From an uncultured Eubacteriales bacterium (GTDB lineage Bacteria > Bacillota > Clostridia > Oscillospirales > Acutalibacteraceae), in contig OMWP01000030.1 in the NCBI GenBank assembly GCA_900314795.1, positions 1 to 43,633 on the forward strand: a stretch of 43,633 nt of DNA, read 5' to 3'. The position numbers and the translations under genes were made by a program. The notes beneath the pieces were generated by a model. The model searched no databases. It was given only the letters and a program-made list of their open reading frames with translations, and had not been told where the DNA came from. Every line of letters begins with the position of its first letter. Position 1 is the first letter of the stretch. This document shows positions 33,412 through 43,547 of this stretch, one piece after another.

Positions 33412-34125
33412 ATGACTCGATTATGGGAGATCTACAAACAAAAGGCGCAGGATATCAAGCCGTTCCTCAAAACTAAGGTCGGCTCAAGATTAGCGATCAT
33501 CGCGATCATCGATTTTGTGATCCTGTTCTTCGCGCCGCTGATCCACGGTTTTGTCGGCACCGCCATCTTCGGCTGCGTCGGCACCGTCTACCTGATGCTG
33601 ATGTGGCGCAAGCTTGACAAGGAGCATGTGATCGTGCCCGCGGTCATCCTGTGCATCCCGATGCTGCTGGATATGGCGATCTACCACACGATCCCGGTCG
33701 TGGTCGGCTTTTTGATCACGATCATCGCGATGTTCCTCATCGCGCTTTCTCCGATGTTCGCCTTCTTTGACAAAGCAGAGGACAGGATGACCACCCTGCT
33801 GATCGCGGGCGCGCTGAGCGTGGTCGTTGTCGTCGTGGCATGTGTGACCCTGCTGCTGGTCAACTACGCATGGTGGATCCTGTGCATCATCGCGTTCTTT
33901 GCCGTGGTCGCGGTATTCATGGGCGTGGTGTTCTCGACAGCGGCATATACCGCCTCTGACGGACGGCGTCAGGCACGCCGCAAGCGCGAGCGTGAGGAGC
34001 GCTCTGCCGAAGAGCGTATGCGTGATTATCGTCCCCGAGAGAGGGATACGACGATCTATAATGTGGAGGATGACGATATCCGCAACGATCGTGACGACAA
34101 CGATACGATTGACAATGATCTGTAA
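33412..34125 (+). CDS. Six-helix membrane protein with highly charged tail, unknown
   Basis: Six hydrophobic segments lie between residues 25 and 185, among them IIAIIDFVILFFAPLI, VVVGFLITIIAMFLIAL and a pure VVVVVACVTLLLV stretch. The tail (about 188-237) is first very basic with RRQARRKREREERS, then acidic with DDDIRNDRDDNDTIDND. No family is recognised. The start follows GGGAGG. It is a single-gene unit with a heptad array in the leader and a terminator. Confidence 0.85.
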   Translation: MTRLWEIYKQKAQDIKPFLKTKVGSRLAIIAIIDFVILFFAPLIHGFVGTAIFGCVGTVYLMLMWRKLDKEHVIVPAVILCIPMLLDMAIYHTIPVVVGFLITIIAMFLIALSPMFAFFDKAEDRMTTLLIAGALSVVVVVVACVTLLLVNYAWWILCIIAFFAVVAVFMGVVFSTAAYTASDGRRQARRKREREERSAEERMRDYRPRERDTTIYNVEDDDIRNDRDDNDTIDNDL

Positions 34126-34191
34126 CAGCGGAAGCCTTTTACGGTATCAGCGCTAAGCTATCCGCCGGACAATTTCTTTTTCGGTTGCAAT

Positions 34192-34231
34192 CGCCACAGT
34201 ATCGGCTTTAGCGCTGATACTTCGCAATGAC
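34192..34231. repeat. CATTGCGAGG / GGCAATCTC-type hairpin
   Basis: CGGTTGCAATCGCCAC and CGCAATGAC ends enclose AGTATCGGC and GCTGATACT as inner stem. Confidence 0.65.
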
Positions 34232-34247
34232 TGTTTCATAAAAGACG

Positions 34248-34274
34248 AAAGCGTGCACATGAAGTGCACGCTTT
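34248..34274 (+). terminator. Terminator of the membrane gene at 33412
   Basis: AAAGCGTGCAC pairs with GTGCACGCTTT around ATGAA, followed by CTCTTT. Confidence 0.88.
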
Positions 34275-34460
34275 CTCTTTGGGGAAAAATCCAAATAAAA
34301 TGAGGGTTTTTTATACGGATCCGAGTGATCCGTATGAGGAGGGTAGAACATACAAGGAGTTGCGGTATCTCTCTTGCATGGTTATATTATAGCGGAAGGT
34401 TTTCAAAAAGTTGTTAACGGTCTATTAACGAGCGTTGAACAAATTTCAAACACTTCACCA

Positions 34461-34565
34461 ACTACCCTCTGACCCCTAATCACTAGCCACTGACCACTAA
34501 TCACTGACCACTGATCACTGATCACTGACCTCTGACCCCTAACCACTAACCACTGATCACTCATA
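34461..34565. repeat. Heptad array H7, 15 units, overlapping lexA end
   Basis: Fifteen consecutive 7-bp units with consensus (A/C/T)CT(A/G)A(C/T)C, for example ACTGACC, ACTAATC, ACTGATC, TCTGACC, CCTAACC. The last units contain the TGA stop and final two codons of lexA on the minus strand (34557-34565). Confidence 0.9.
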
Positions 34566-35165
34566 ATTACGGATCAGGGTAACGACCTTGCCTAAGAGCA
34601 CTGCCTTCTCCACGATGATCGGCTCAAAGGCGTCGTTCTCGGGCTGCAGGCGGATATGCCCCTTTTCCTTATAAAAGCGCTTGACGGTAGCGCTGCTCTC
34701 ACCGCTGAGCTCATCCTCGACCATCGCGACGACGATGTCGCCGTTGTCGGCTGAGGGGGTATGGTGCACGATGATGATGTCGCCGTCAAAAATACCCGCG
34801 TTGATCATGCTCTCACCCACAACGCGCAGGGCGAACAGCTCCCTGCCCTTGCTGATATCCTTAGGCACGGGGATGTAAGTCTCGATATCCTGCACCGCTA
34901 AGATCGGCTGACCCGCGGTGACGCGACCCATCAGCGGCACCTTGGAGGTGGGCTGTTCATTCTTCAGGCGGATACAGCGGTTGAGCCCTTCCTCACGCTC
35001 GATCAGCCCGCGCTCCTCGAGCGCCTTGAGATGATACGCCACGGTCGAGGTCGAACGGAACCCCGTCGCGTCACACAGCTCACGCACCGAGGGGATACGC
35101 CCGTTCTCGGAGCCCTCGAGGATACAATCATATACTTTTTGTTGTCCTGTGGTTAACGGCTTCAT
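34557..35165 (-). CDS. lexA: SOS repressor LexA
   Basis: LexA represses DNA-damage genes and cleaves itself when RecA filaments form. The winged HTH shows IPSVRELCDATGFRSTSTVAYHLKAL (24-49). The cleavage bond is Ala84-Gly85 in GRVTAGQP. The catalytic pair is Ser119 in GESMINAGI and Lys162 in ATVKRF. Length 202 is usual. The start follows GTTAACGGCTTC with only a weak purine site (GAAACAGGTGATT) upstream. A near-consensus SOS box overlaps the promoter, so it is autoregulated (inference). The final codons merge into heptad array H7. Confidence 0.97.
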   Translation of the reverse strand: MKPLTTGQQKVYDCILEGSENGRIPSVRELCDATGFRSTSTVAYHLKALEERGLIEREEGLNRCIRLKNEQPTSKVPLMGRVTAGQPILAVQDIETYIPVPKDISKGRELFALRVVGESMINAGIFDGDIIIVHHTPSADNGDIVVAMVEDELSGESSATVKRFYKEKGHIRLQPENDAFEPIIVEKAVLLGKVVTLIRNYE

Positions 35166-35235
35166 ACAATCACCTGTTTCCTCTATACAGATCCTTGATA
35201 TAAATATTGAAAAGGATTCGGTTTATTCCACCTCT

Positions 35236-35264
35236 ATCATACCACATCTTTTTGCAAAATGCAA
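35236..35264 (-). promoter_or_regulatory. Promoter of lexA
   Basis: On the minus strand TTGCAT (35259-35264) and TATGAT (35236-35241) have a 17-bp spacer. The -35 overlaps the SOS box. Confidence 0.75.
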
Positions 35265-35274
35265 CATTTGTTCG
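35261..35274. promoter_or_regulatory. SOS box (LexA operator)
   Basis: The minus strand reads CGAACAAATGTTGC, matching the Gram-positive consensus CGAAC-N4-GTTCG except at one arm position. Confidence 0.8.
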
Positions 35275-35405
35275 AATTTTTATTCGCTTTTTTGTAATGA
35301 ATCCGCAGAGAATTTACAGCCCGTTCACCAAAGGGATCACCGCTTTTGCTATGATAGGCTCATCAAAACGATCGCCGCATCGTTGATTACATTTATGTAA
35401 AGGTC

Positions 35406-35434
35406 TTGCAATTCCGAACGCTTTCTATTACAAT
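35406..35434 (+). promoter_or_regulatory. Promoter of the dockerin protein gene at 35493
   Basis: TTGCAA (35406-35411) and TACAAT (35429-35434) have a 17-bp spacer. Confidence 0.65.
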
Positions 35435-35492
35435 ATAGATAGATTCATCACGCTCTGACATTTCATGTCATTTCGCGCGACGGGAGGTCGGT

Positions 35493-36323
35493 ATGAATAT
35501 GAAAAAAATCCTCAGCTTTGTCCTCATCGCGGCACTGATCGTCTCCGTATCGGTTACGTTTGAGCTGACCGCATCGGCTCAGAGCGCCGATATCGATGAA
35601 ACAGGCGCGAATAACAAGCTCACCGTCATCTGCCGCAACCAGATCCTCGGCGAGGTAGAGGTCGGCAGCGAGTTCATCTATCACGTCGCGCTCAACAGCG
35701 GCGGCCACAACATCGCGAACGGTCAGGGAGAGCTGCGCTATGACAGCAGCTATGTGACCATCGTGGAGCACGGCAACACGCGCTCCGACGGCAGTGTTGA
35801 TATGAACAGCTACAGCTTCCCCACGAGTATCCGCAACTCGAACCTTGTCACCAATTATCTCGGCGAGCGGAACGCGGCGTACTACAACTTCTCTAAGTAC
35901 ACGGGCATCGGCACCTTCACGGAGGACACGCAATTCTTTAAGATCCGCATGAAGGCGATCAAAGCGGGCGTCGTGGAGATCTGGCATTCAGCCAAGTGCT
36001 TCTACTCTGTCAAGAATACCAGGCTGATCTATAATGATGTCAGCAACAAACAGCTCGATCCCATCCCCTACACGATCCGTTCGATCGAACCGGCCGCGGG
36101 TTATGTCGGCGATGCAAACGGCGACTGGCAGCTCAATGTCATGGACGCCACCTACCTCCAGCGGATCTCTGCCGGAGAGGAGTTGACCTATAATGAGGTC
36201 AGCGCCGACGCCAACAGCGACGGCAAGATCGACCTGCTCGACGCGCTGAGCATCCTGCGCTATCAATCCGGCAAACCGACCAAGAGCAATATCGGCGAAT
36301 GGATCTTTGCCTCGGAGCAGTGA
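35493..36323 (+). CDS. Secreted protein with cohesin-like N-terminal domain and C-terminal dockerin
   Basis: A signal peptide ends near TASAQS. The domain at ~40-195 has EVGSEFIYHVALNSGG, GELRYDSSYVTIV and a final IEIWHS-like strand, a layout like cohesin or carbohydrate-binding jelly-roll domains. The C-terminus is a type I dockerin with two calcium loops: GDANGDWQLNVMDATYLQR and ADANSDGKIDLLDALSILR, each with Asp/Asn at positions 1, 3, 5 and 12. Such pairs occur in Ruminococcus, where dockerins bind cohesins in cellulosome-like or amylosome complexes. No enzyme domain is visible, so it may be an adaptor. The start follows GGGAGG. Confidence 0.82.
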   Translation: MNMKKILSFVLIAALIVSVSVTFELTASAQSADIDETGANNKLTVICRNQILGEVEVGSEFIYHVALNSGGHNIANGQGELRYDSSYVTIVEHGNTRSDGSVDMNSYSFPTSIRNSNLVTNYLGERNAAYYNFSKYTGIGTFTEDTQFFKIRMKAIKAGVVEIWHSAKCFYSVKNTRLIYNDVSNKQLDPIPYTIRSIEPAAGYVGDANGDWQLNVMDATYLQRISAGEELTYNEVSADANSDGKIDLLDALSILRYQSGKPTKSNIGEWIFASEQ

Positions 36324-36419
36324 GCCCGACCGCATCAAAACAAGACGGCTGATCTCATACGCATATTATAAAAATGCTTTAATGGAGTATGAGTAAGACA
36401 ACAGAACTTAACGAAAAAG

Positions 36420-36439
36420 GCGCAGTCAAACGACTGCGC
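36420..36439. terminator. Bidirectional terminator between dockerin gene and HAD gene
   Basis: GCGCAGTC pairs with GACTGCGC around AAAC, with TTTC on plus and TTTTTCG on minus. Confidence 0.85.
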
Positions 36440-36461
36440 TTTCTCTTTATCAAAACAGATC

Positions 36462-37211
36462 TTATTCGTTTGTGTCGTCACTCAGGAGCAGGGGCAGGAT
36501 CCGGTGCACGTCGCCGTCCATGATCTTCCAGCGGGCGGTGACCTCACTCTCATCCTTCACCTCGGGGCTGATCTCCTGATGGATATACAGCCCGTCGATG
36601 CCCACGCTCTTGGCGCCGAGCATATCGGAATTTTTGTCATTACCGACCATGATACAATCCTTGGGGTCAAGGGAGAATCGCTCGATCAGCTTCTCAAAGA
36701 ACTGGCGCTGGGGCTTACTGACGCGCTCTTCGGAGCTGATCATGATGCCGTCAAAGTAGGGCAGGATGCCGAGCTCGTCCATCTCGGGGATGGTGAAGCT
36801 CTCCTGCGCGTTCGAGAGCAAAAAGATCTTCTTGCCCGCGTCCTTCAAACCCTCGAGCAGCTCGATCACGCCGTCATACAGGCGGATAAAGGTCGTCGAA
36901 TCCTTTCGGAAGCGGCGTGCGGTCTTGCGTAGCAGGGTCATATCGGCGTTGATCCCCTTATCGGAATAGAGTCGGCGGAATACCTGCAGCAGGTCGATGT
37001 CAACGTGCTTGTAGGTCGGGTGCTTGAGACGCTCACGACGAAGGGCGCGCTTGACGTATTTTGCGTAAGAGGTGCGCAGCTCACCCGGGGTGAACGACGC
37101 GCCGCCCATCGCGTATACCTGCACCGCCTTGCGCCAGAAATCAAGCGAAAACTCGTCGGTACGGATATCGATCAGTGTGCCGTATAAATCAAAAATAATG
37201 TTGCGATACAT
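36462..37211 (-). CDS. HAD-superfamily hydrolase with DLYGT motif
   Basis: Motif I is FDLYGT with nucleophile Asp8, but Tyr10 replaces the usual second Asp, as in haloacid dehalogenases and some phosphatase relatives. Motif II is LLSNAQ, motif III Lys in RVSKPQRQFF, and motif IV is VGNDKNSDMLGAKSVG. A helical cap (about 18-105) marks a type C1 member. Length 249. The substitution suggests that phosphoryl transfer through the usual acid/base Asp is changed, so function should not be called phosphatase from family alone. The start is preceded by AAGGGAG about 11 bp upstream. An inverted repeat (37248-37269) lies 37 bp upstream. Confidence 0.85.
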   Translation of the reverse strand: MYRNIIFDLYGTLIDIRTDEFSLDFWRKAVQVYAMGGASFTPGELRTSYAKYVKRALRRERLKHPTYKHVDIDLLQVFRRLYSDKGINADMTLLRKTARRFRKDSTTFIRLYDGVIELLEGLKDAGKKIFLLSNAQESFTIPEMDELGILPYFDGIMISSEERVSKPQRQFFEKLIERFSLDPKDCIMVGNDKNSDMLGAKSVGIDGLYIHQEISPEVKDESEVTARWKIMDGDVHRILPLLLSDDTNE

Positions 37212-37247
37212 ATGCTGACTCCCTTGATACTGCCCTTAATCAACCGA

Positions 37248-37269
37248 ATCAAAAGCATACACTTTTGAT
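37248..37269. promoter_or_regulatory. Inverted repeat upstream of the HAD gene
   Basis: ATCAAAAG and CTTTTGAT flank 6 bp. Candidate operator. No protein is assigned. Confidence 0.35.
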
Positions 37270-37454
37270 AATGATATTTTATCAACAAACCGTCAAAAAT
37301 TCCATACATAATTAGAATAAACTATCACGAATTTTGCCGAAATTTTTGTGCAATATCGGTTCCGCGTTGAAGCATACATGAATCGCCGTGCGATTCAAAT
37401 CATGATGAAATCAAATCATCAAAGGATTGAATGAATTGCACTTCGTGCATGATT

Positions 37455-37476
37455 TGCCGGACACGCGTGTCCGGCA
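37455..37476. repeat. 22-bp perfect palindrome around ACACGCGTGT
   Basis: The palindrome extends from TGCCGG to CCGGCA around ACACGCGTGT. The flanking 37372-37454 holds repeated AATCATGATGAAATC-like words and a TGCAC-TTC-GTGCA hairpin, with no gene. Confidence 0.7.
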
Positions 37477-37486
37477 TGGGATGAAA

Positions 37487-37512
37487 ATACCCCCGAGGAA
37501 ACTCGGGGGTAT
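37487..37512 (-). terminator. Terminator of the N-terminal dockerin gene
   Basis: ATACCCCCGAG pairs with CTCGGGGGTAT around GAAA. It is the exact inverse of the hairpin at 38954-38979. The minus strand continues TTTTCATCC. Confidence 0.85.
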
Positions 37513-37530
37513 TGATCGTCATGTGAAAAC

Positions 37531-38529
37531 TTATCCCATAAGCAACTGATCTTCGATCATGATTGTTTTTGTTTCGGTCAGGTTGCCGTCAGCATCTTTT
37601 GCCTGTACGACCAGTCTGCGCGTGTAATTGAAGCCAAGCTCAAACACGGGGACCGTCAGGGAGCTGTTCTCGGAAAAATCACGATACAGATAGGGCTTTT
37701 CGTCCTGATCGTATAACATTTGCCAGCCTAATTTTTCATAATTTTCTTTTGAATAGATCTCTCCGCTGTCGAGGTCGAGGATCGTATAGCTGTAGGTGTA
37801 CGGAGCTGTGCCGCCTGTCGCGCGAACCTCTAATGTCGGCTCAGGGCTGAATGCGTAGTCGATCCAATTGACCGACACGAGTCCGAGTTGATCATACGGA
37901 TAATTGTCGACGACATGGTAATTACCGTGTTGATACGGCGAATCGTTGATATCTGCAAAATACCAGTAAGGACAAAGTTCACTGAAACCGTCTTTGTTAA
38001 AGGCTTTAACCTCAACATTATAATCTCCGCTCTCGGGAAAGCTGTAAGTAAAGGTATTATCCTCTGAACGCTCCTGTACCATTTTGCCGTCGATATAGAA
38101 TTCATAGGTGCAGCTTTCTTCGCCATAGTTCGCCCGAGCGGTAAAGGTCACGGGGACGCCTGCAGCAGCTTTTCCGGATGCATAATCGGCGTAGAAACTC
38201 GTTATCAAAATACCCTGATCCAACCATCCGCCATAACCCTCGGGGATCGTCATACCTACTTCTTTGCGCTGGATCCACGTGGCGTCGATCACGGAAATAT
38301 CTCCGTCCCTGTCAAAATCCGCAACCGGCTTTTGGTTATCAACAAAAACAGCATTGTCGATCAGATATCGCTCGATCAGCGTGACATCGAGGATATCGAC
38401 GCTGTCGTCAAAGTTGACATCGCCGACAAGAGCGGGCGGTAACGCCGCGCCCGCGCTGAACGTCAAAAGGGAAATCATTAGCGCTGTTATGAGCAGTGCG
38501 GAAAGCGTGCTTTTAATGATTTTTTTCAC
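37531..38529 (-). CDS. Secreted protein with N-terminal dockerin and two beta-sandwich domains
   Basis: After a signal peptide (1-28, ending AGAA) comes a dockerin with GDVNFDDSVDILDVTLIER and ADFDRDGDISVIDATWIQR. Placement at the N-terminus is unusual, since most type I dockerins are C-terminal. Residues ~105-195 have PVTFTARANYGEESCTYEFYIDG and SFPESGDYNVEVKAFNKDG, an Ig/PKD-like fold, and 205-332 form a second similar domain with GGTAPYTYSYTILD. No catalytic domain is seen. The start is GTG at 38529, 8 bp after GGAGGG. It is divergent from an Xre regulator, with a 15-bp palindrome in the leader. Confidence 0.85.
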   Translation of the reverse strand: MKKIIKSTLSALLITALMISLLTFSAGAALPPALVGDVNFDDSVDILDVTLIERYLIDNAVFVDNQKPVADFDRDGDISVIDATWIQRKEVGMTIPEGYGGWLDQGILITSFYADYASGKAAAGVPVTFTARANYGEESCTYEFYIDGKMVQERSEDNTFTYSFPESGDYNVEVKAFNKDGFSELCPYWYFADINDSPYQHGNYHVVDNYPYDQLGLVSVNWIDYAFSPEPTLEVRATGGTAPYTYSYTILDLDSGEIYSKENYEKLGWQMLYDQDEKPYLYRDFSENSSLTVPVFELGFNYTRRLVVQAKDADGNLTETKTIMIEDQLLMG

Positions 38530-38547
38530 GTTAATTCCCTCCTATTG

Positions 38548-38562
38548 ATGAAAGTCTTTCAT
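38548..38562. promoter_or_regulatory. 15-bp perfect palindrome in the dockerin gene leader
   Basis: ATGAAAG and CTTTCAT flank a single T, 18 bp before the GTG start. It could be the operator of the neighbouring Xre protein (inference). Confidence 0.4.
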
Positions 38563-38736
38563 TTTATATACAACTCAGCGGTTGAAAAGGTTCAATGTTT
38601 TTGATTGATCAAAAAAACATTTTCTATAAAATAAATATATAGCATATTCACTTTATGTAACTAATCCTAATCTATTTCATGTTAAAAGTCAATACTCTGT
38701 TTAAGGTTAGCATATACTTTTTTCGGAGGTGTTCCG

Positions 38737-38949
38737 ATATATCAAAGAATCCGCAATCTGAGAGAAGACAGAGATATGAACCAGACCAAGATCGCAAAGA
38801 TATTAGGTATGTCACAGACAGGGTACTCGAAATACGAGACAGGTGAGAATGATATAACGACAGCGATATTGATCAAGCTGGCTGATTACTATGAAGTAAG
38901 CGTTGACTATATTCTTGAACGCACGAACAATCCAAAGATCAATAAATGA
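38737..38949 (+). CDS. Xre-type HTH regulator, 70 residues, apparent AUA start
   Basis: The frame reads (M)YQRIRNLREDRDMNQTKIAK, then ILGMSQTGYSKYETGENDI and LADYYEVSVDYILERTNN, a complete Xre/Cro helix-turn-helix with the standard SQTGYSKYE recognition helix. No ATG, GTG or TTG exists between the in-frame TAA near 38683 and the internal ATG at codon 14, which would cut off the first helix. GGAGG at 38725-38729 lies 7 bp before ATA at 38737, exactly where a start codon is expected. So initiation at AUA, or a recent ATG-to-ATA change that lowers expression, is the best reading. A terminator follows at once. Confidence 0.75.
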   Translation: MYQRIRNLREDRDMNQTKIAKILGMSQTGYSKYETGENDITTAILIKLADYYEVSVDYILERTNNPKINK

Positions 38950-38953
38950 CAAG

Positions 38954-38979
38954 ATACCCCCGAGTTTCCTCGGGGGTAT
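38954..38979 (+). terminator. Terminator of the Xre regulator gene
   Basis: ATACCCCCGAG and CTCGGGGGTAT around TTTC, 4 bp after the stop. Followed by CGATTTCTTT. Confidence 0.85.
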
Positions 38980-38992
38980 CGATTTCTTTATA

Positions 38993-39039
38993 AGGTTGAG
39001 ATTGCTACGTCGCAGCCGTTGGCTACTCCTCGCAATGAC
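38993..39039. repeat. CATTGCGAGG / GGCAATCTC-type hairpin
   Basis: AGGTTGAGATTGC and CGCAATGAC ends enclose AGCC-GTT-GGCT. Confidence 0.65.
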
Positions 39040-39052
39040 AATCTATATTATT

Positions 39053-39172
39053 TTGCTCTCTCGGTGAGGGGCGGCGTGCCGCTTTTTCGGATTCACTCAA
39101 CGTAAGTTCGTGACAGAAAATCCACTGCGGTGGTTATTTCGCTCTCTCGGTGAGAGTCTCGGACGCGTGCGC
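39053..39172 (-). repeat. Two echoes of the nifJ 3' end
   Basis: The minus strand at 39147-39172 reads codons for ETLTERAK then TAA, and at 39045-39071 PLTERAK then TAA. These copy the true nifJ end ETLTERAKSE, 79 and 175 bp further on. A half CATTGCGAGG repeat lies between (39179-39190). Confidence 0.65.
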
Positions 39173-39203
39173 CCTTTTCCTCGCAATGACACTGAGCGGA
39201 AAG

Positions 39204-39217
39204 AAGCGGGATGCCGC

Positions 39218-39219
<2 letters not shown>
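39204..39219 (-). terminator. Weak hairpin at the nifJ stop
   Basis: AAGCGG pairs with CCGCTT around a 4-nt loop and overlaps the TAA stop. The following T-run is poor (CTTCTTTCC). Confidence 0.35.
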
Positions 39220-42742
<3,523 letters not shown>

Positions 42743-42848
42743 GTTTTTCCTCCTGTTTTTGCATCACTGTAAGATGAGCTCGTTCTTACACTGACGCAGA
42801 TTTCCGGTCAGTCCGCGGGGCAAAAAACCGCAGACTTATCCACCTCAT

Positions 42849-42877
42849 ATATTAGCACTTTTTGTCGCTTATGTAAA
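42849..42877 (-). promoter_or_regulatory. Promoter of nifJ
   Basis: On the minus strand TTTACA (42872-42877) and TAATAT (42849-42854) have a 17-bp spacer. The leader can form AGTCTGCG/CGCGGACT. Confidence 0.6.
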
Positions 42878-42913
42878 GGGGAAAATACAGTAAATTTGGC
42901 GAAGGGTGAACGG

Positions 42914-42948
42914 AGTGAGGAGTTAGGAGTTAGGAGTGAGGAGTTGCG
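42914..42948. repeat. Heptad array H8
   Basis: Units AGTGAGG, AGTTAGG, AGTTAGG, AGTGAGG, AGTTGCG. On the minus strand these read CCTAACT-like words, related to H5-H7. Confidence 0.8.
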
Positions 42949-43014
42949 AGAAGTTGCCAATCGCTGCAACGTCTGTCAAGATGACATTATAACGCGAAGC
43001 AGATCAGTCTTTTC

Positions 43015-43041
43015 GTAGGGTACGGCGCTTGCGACGTACCG
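43015..43041. repeat. GTAGGG hairpin, GTACGG type
   Basis: GGTACG and CGTACC stem with GCGCTTGCGA between. Nearly the same as 2801-2828. Confidence 0.7.
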
Positions 43042-43100
43042 AGAATGACGGGTGTATCCGTTATCGAAAACGTGAGATAGGAAATAAACGCCTCACCGCG

Positions 43101-43124
43101 CGGACGATCGATGATCGTCCCTAC
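43101..43124. repeat. GTAGGG hairpin, GATC type
   Basis: GGACGATC pairs with GATCGTCC around GAT, ending CCCTAC. Confidence 0.75.
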
Positions 43125-43196
43125 GATAACGCGCTCTTTCCTCAACCGACGTGGTGCGTGATCCAGCACCCTGCCGCGGGAGCAGCACAGTGGCGC

Positions 43197-43267
43197 TTAG
43201 CCAATCGCGGATGAATCCGCTCTTGGAGCGCTGTTGCATGGGAGTTGTGAACCAAATCATAGATTTG
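43197..43267. repeat. Block shared with MITE copy 1 interior
   Basis: TTAGCCAATCGC, CGCTCTTGGAG, TGTTGCATGGG and CCAAATCA-AGATTTG occur in the same order at 4041-4104. Here GCGGAT/ATCCGC is an extra hairpin in the first gap. Confidence 0.7.
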
Positions 43268-43281
43268 TCCTCAAAGCCGCT

Positions 43282-43410
43282 CCCCTACAAATTTATCGCA
43301 ACGCCCTACCGCGGGTCGTCGGACACGCGTGTCTGCGCCGACCCCTACAAATCCTCCGAAACACCCTATCGCGAATCGTCGAACACGCGTATTCAAATGT
43401 CGTCCCCTAC
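43282..43410. repeat. Degenerate tandem repeat, period 60-62 bp
   Basis: Units begin CCCCTACAA at 43282, 43342 and 43404. Each full unit contains CGTCGRACACGCGT near its middle. No gene is present between 42950 and 43547. Confidence 0.65.
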
Positions 43411-43431
43411 AATTCCTCTGCATCATTTACT

Positions 43432-43470
43432 GTAGGGTACGGCGCATGAACACGCGTGTTTGACGTACCG
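43432..43470. repeat. GTAGGG hairpin with ACACGCGTGT in the loop
   Basis: GGTACG and CGTACC arms as at 43015, but the loop is enlarged by GAACACGCGTGTTT. Confidence 0.7.
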
Positions 43471-43547
43471 CAAGCTTTCCGCTAAATGCCCCTTTGCAAA
43501 AGGCGCAAGAAAAAGGCGCCATGGGCACGCGTGCTGTAGGTTTGTCA

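Noticed and set aside
35610-36080. Firm call of a cohesin domain in the dockerin protein
   Set aside because: The strand pattern is compatible with cohesin, but no decisive motif was seen. It is reported only as cohesin-like.
43282-43410. Possible CRISPR array
   Set aside because: Only two full degenerate units, no constant repeat with unique spacers, and no cas genes. It is a tandem duplication of repeat DNA.
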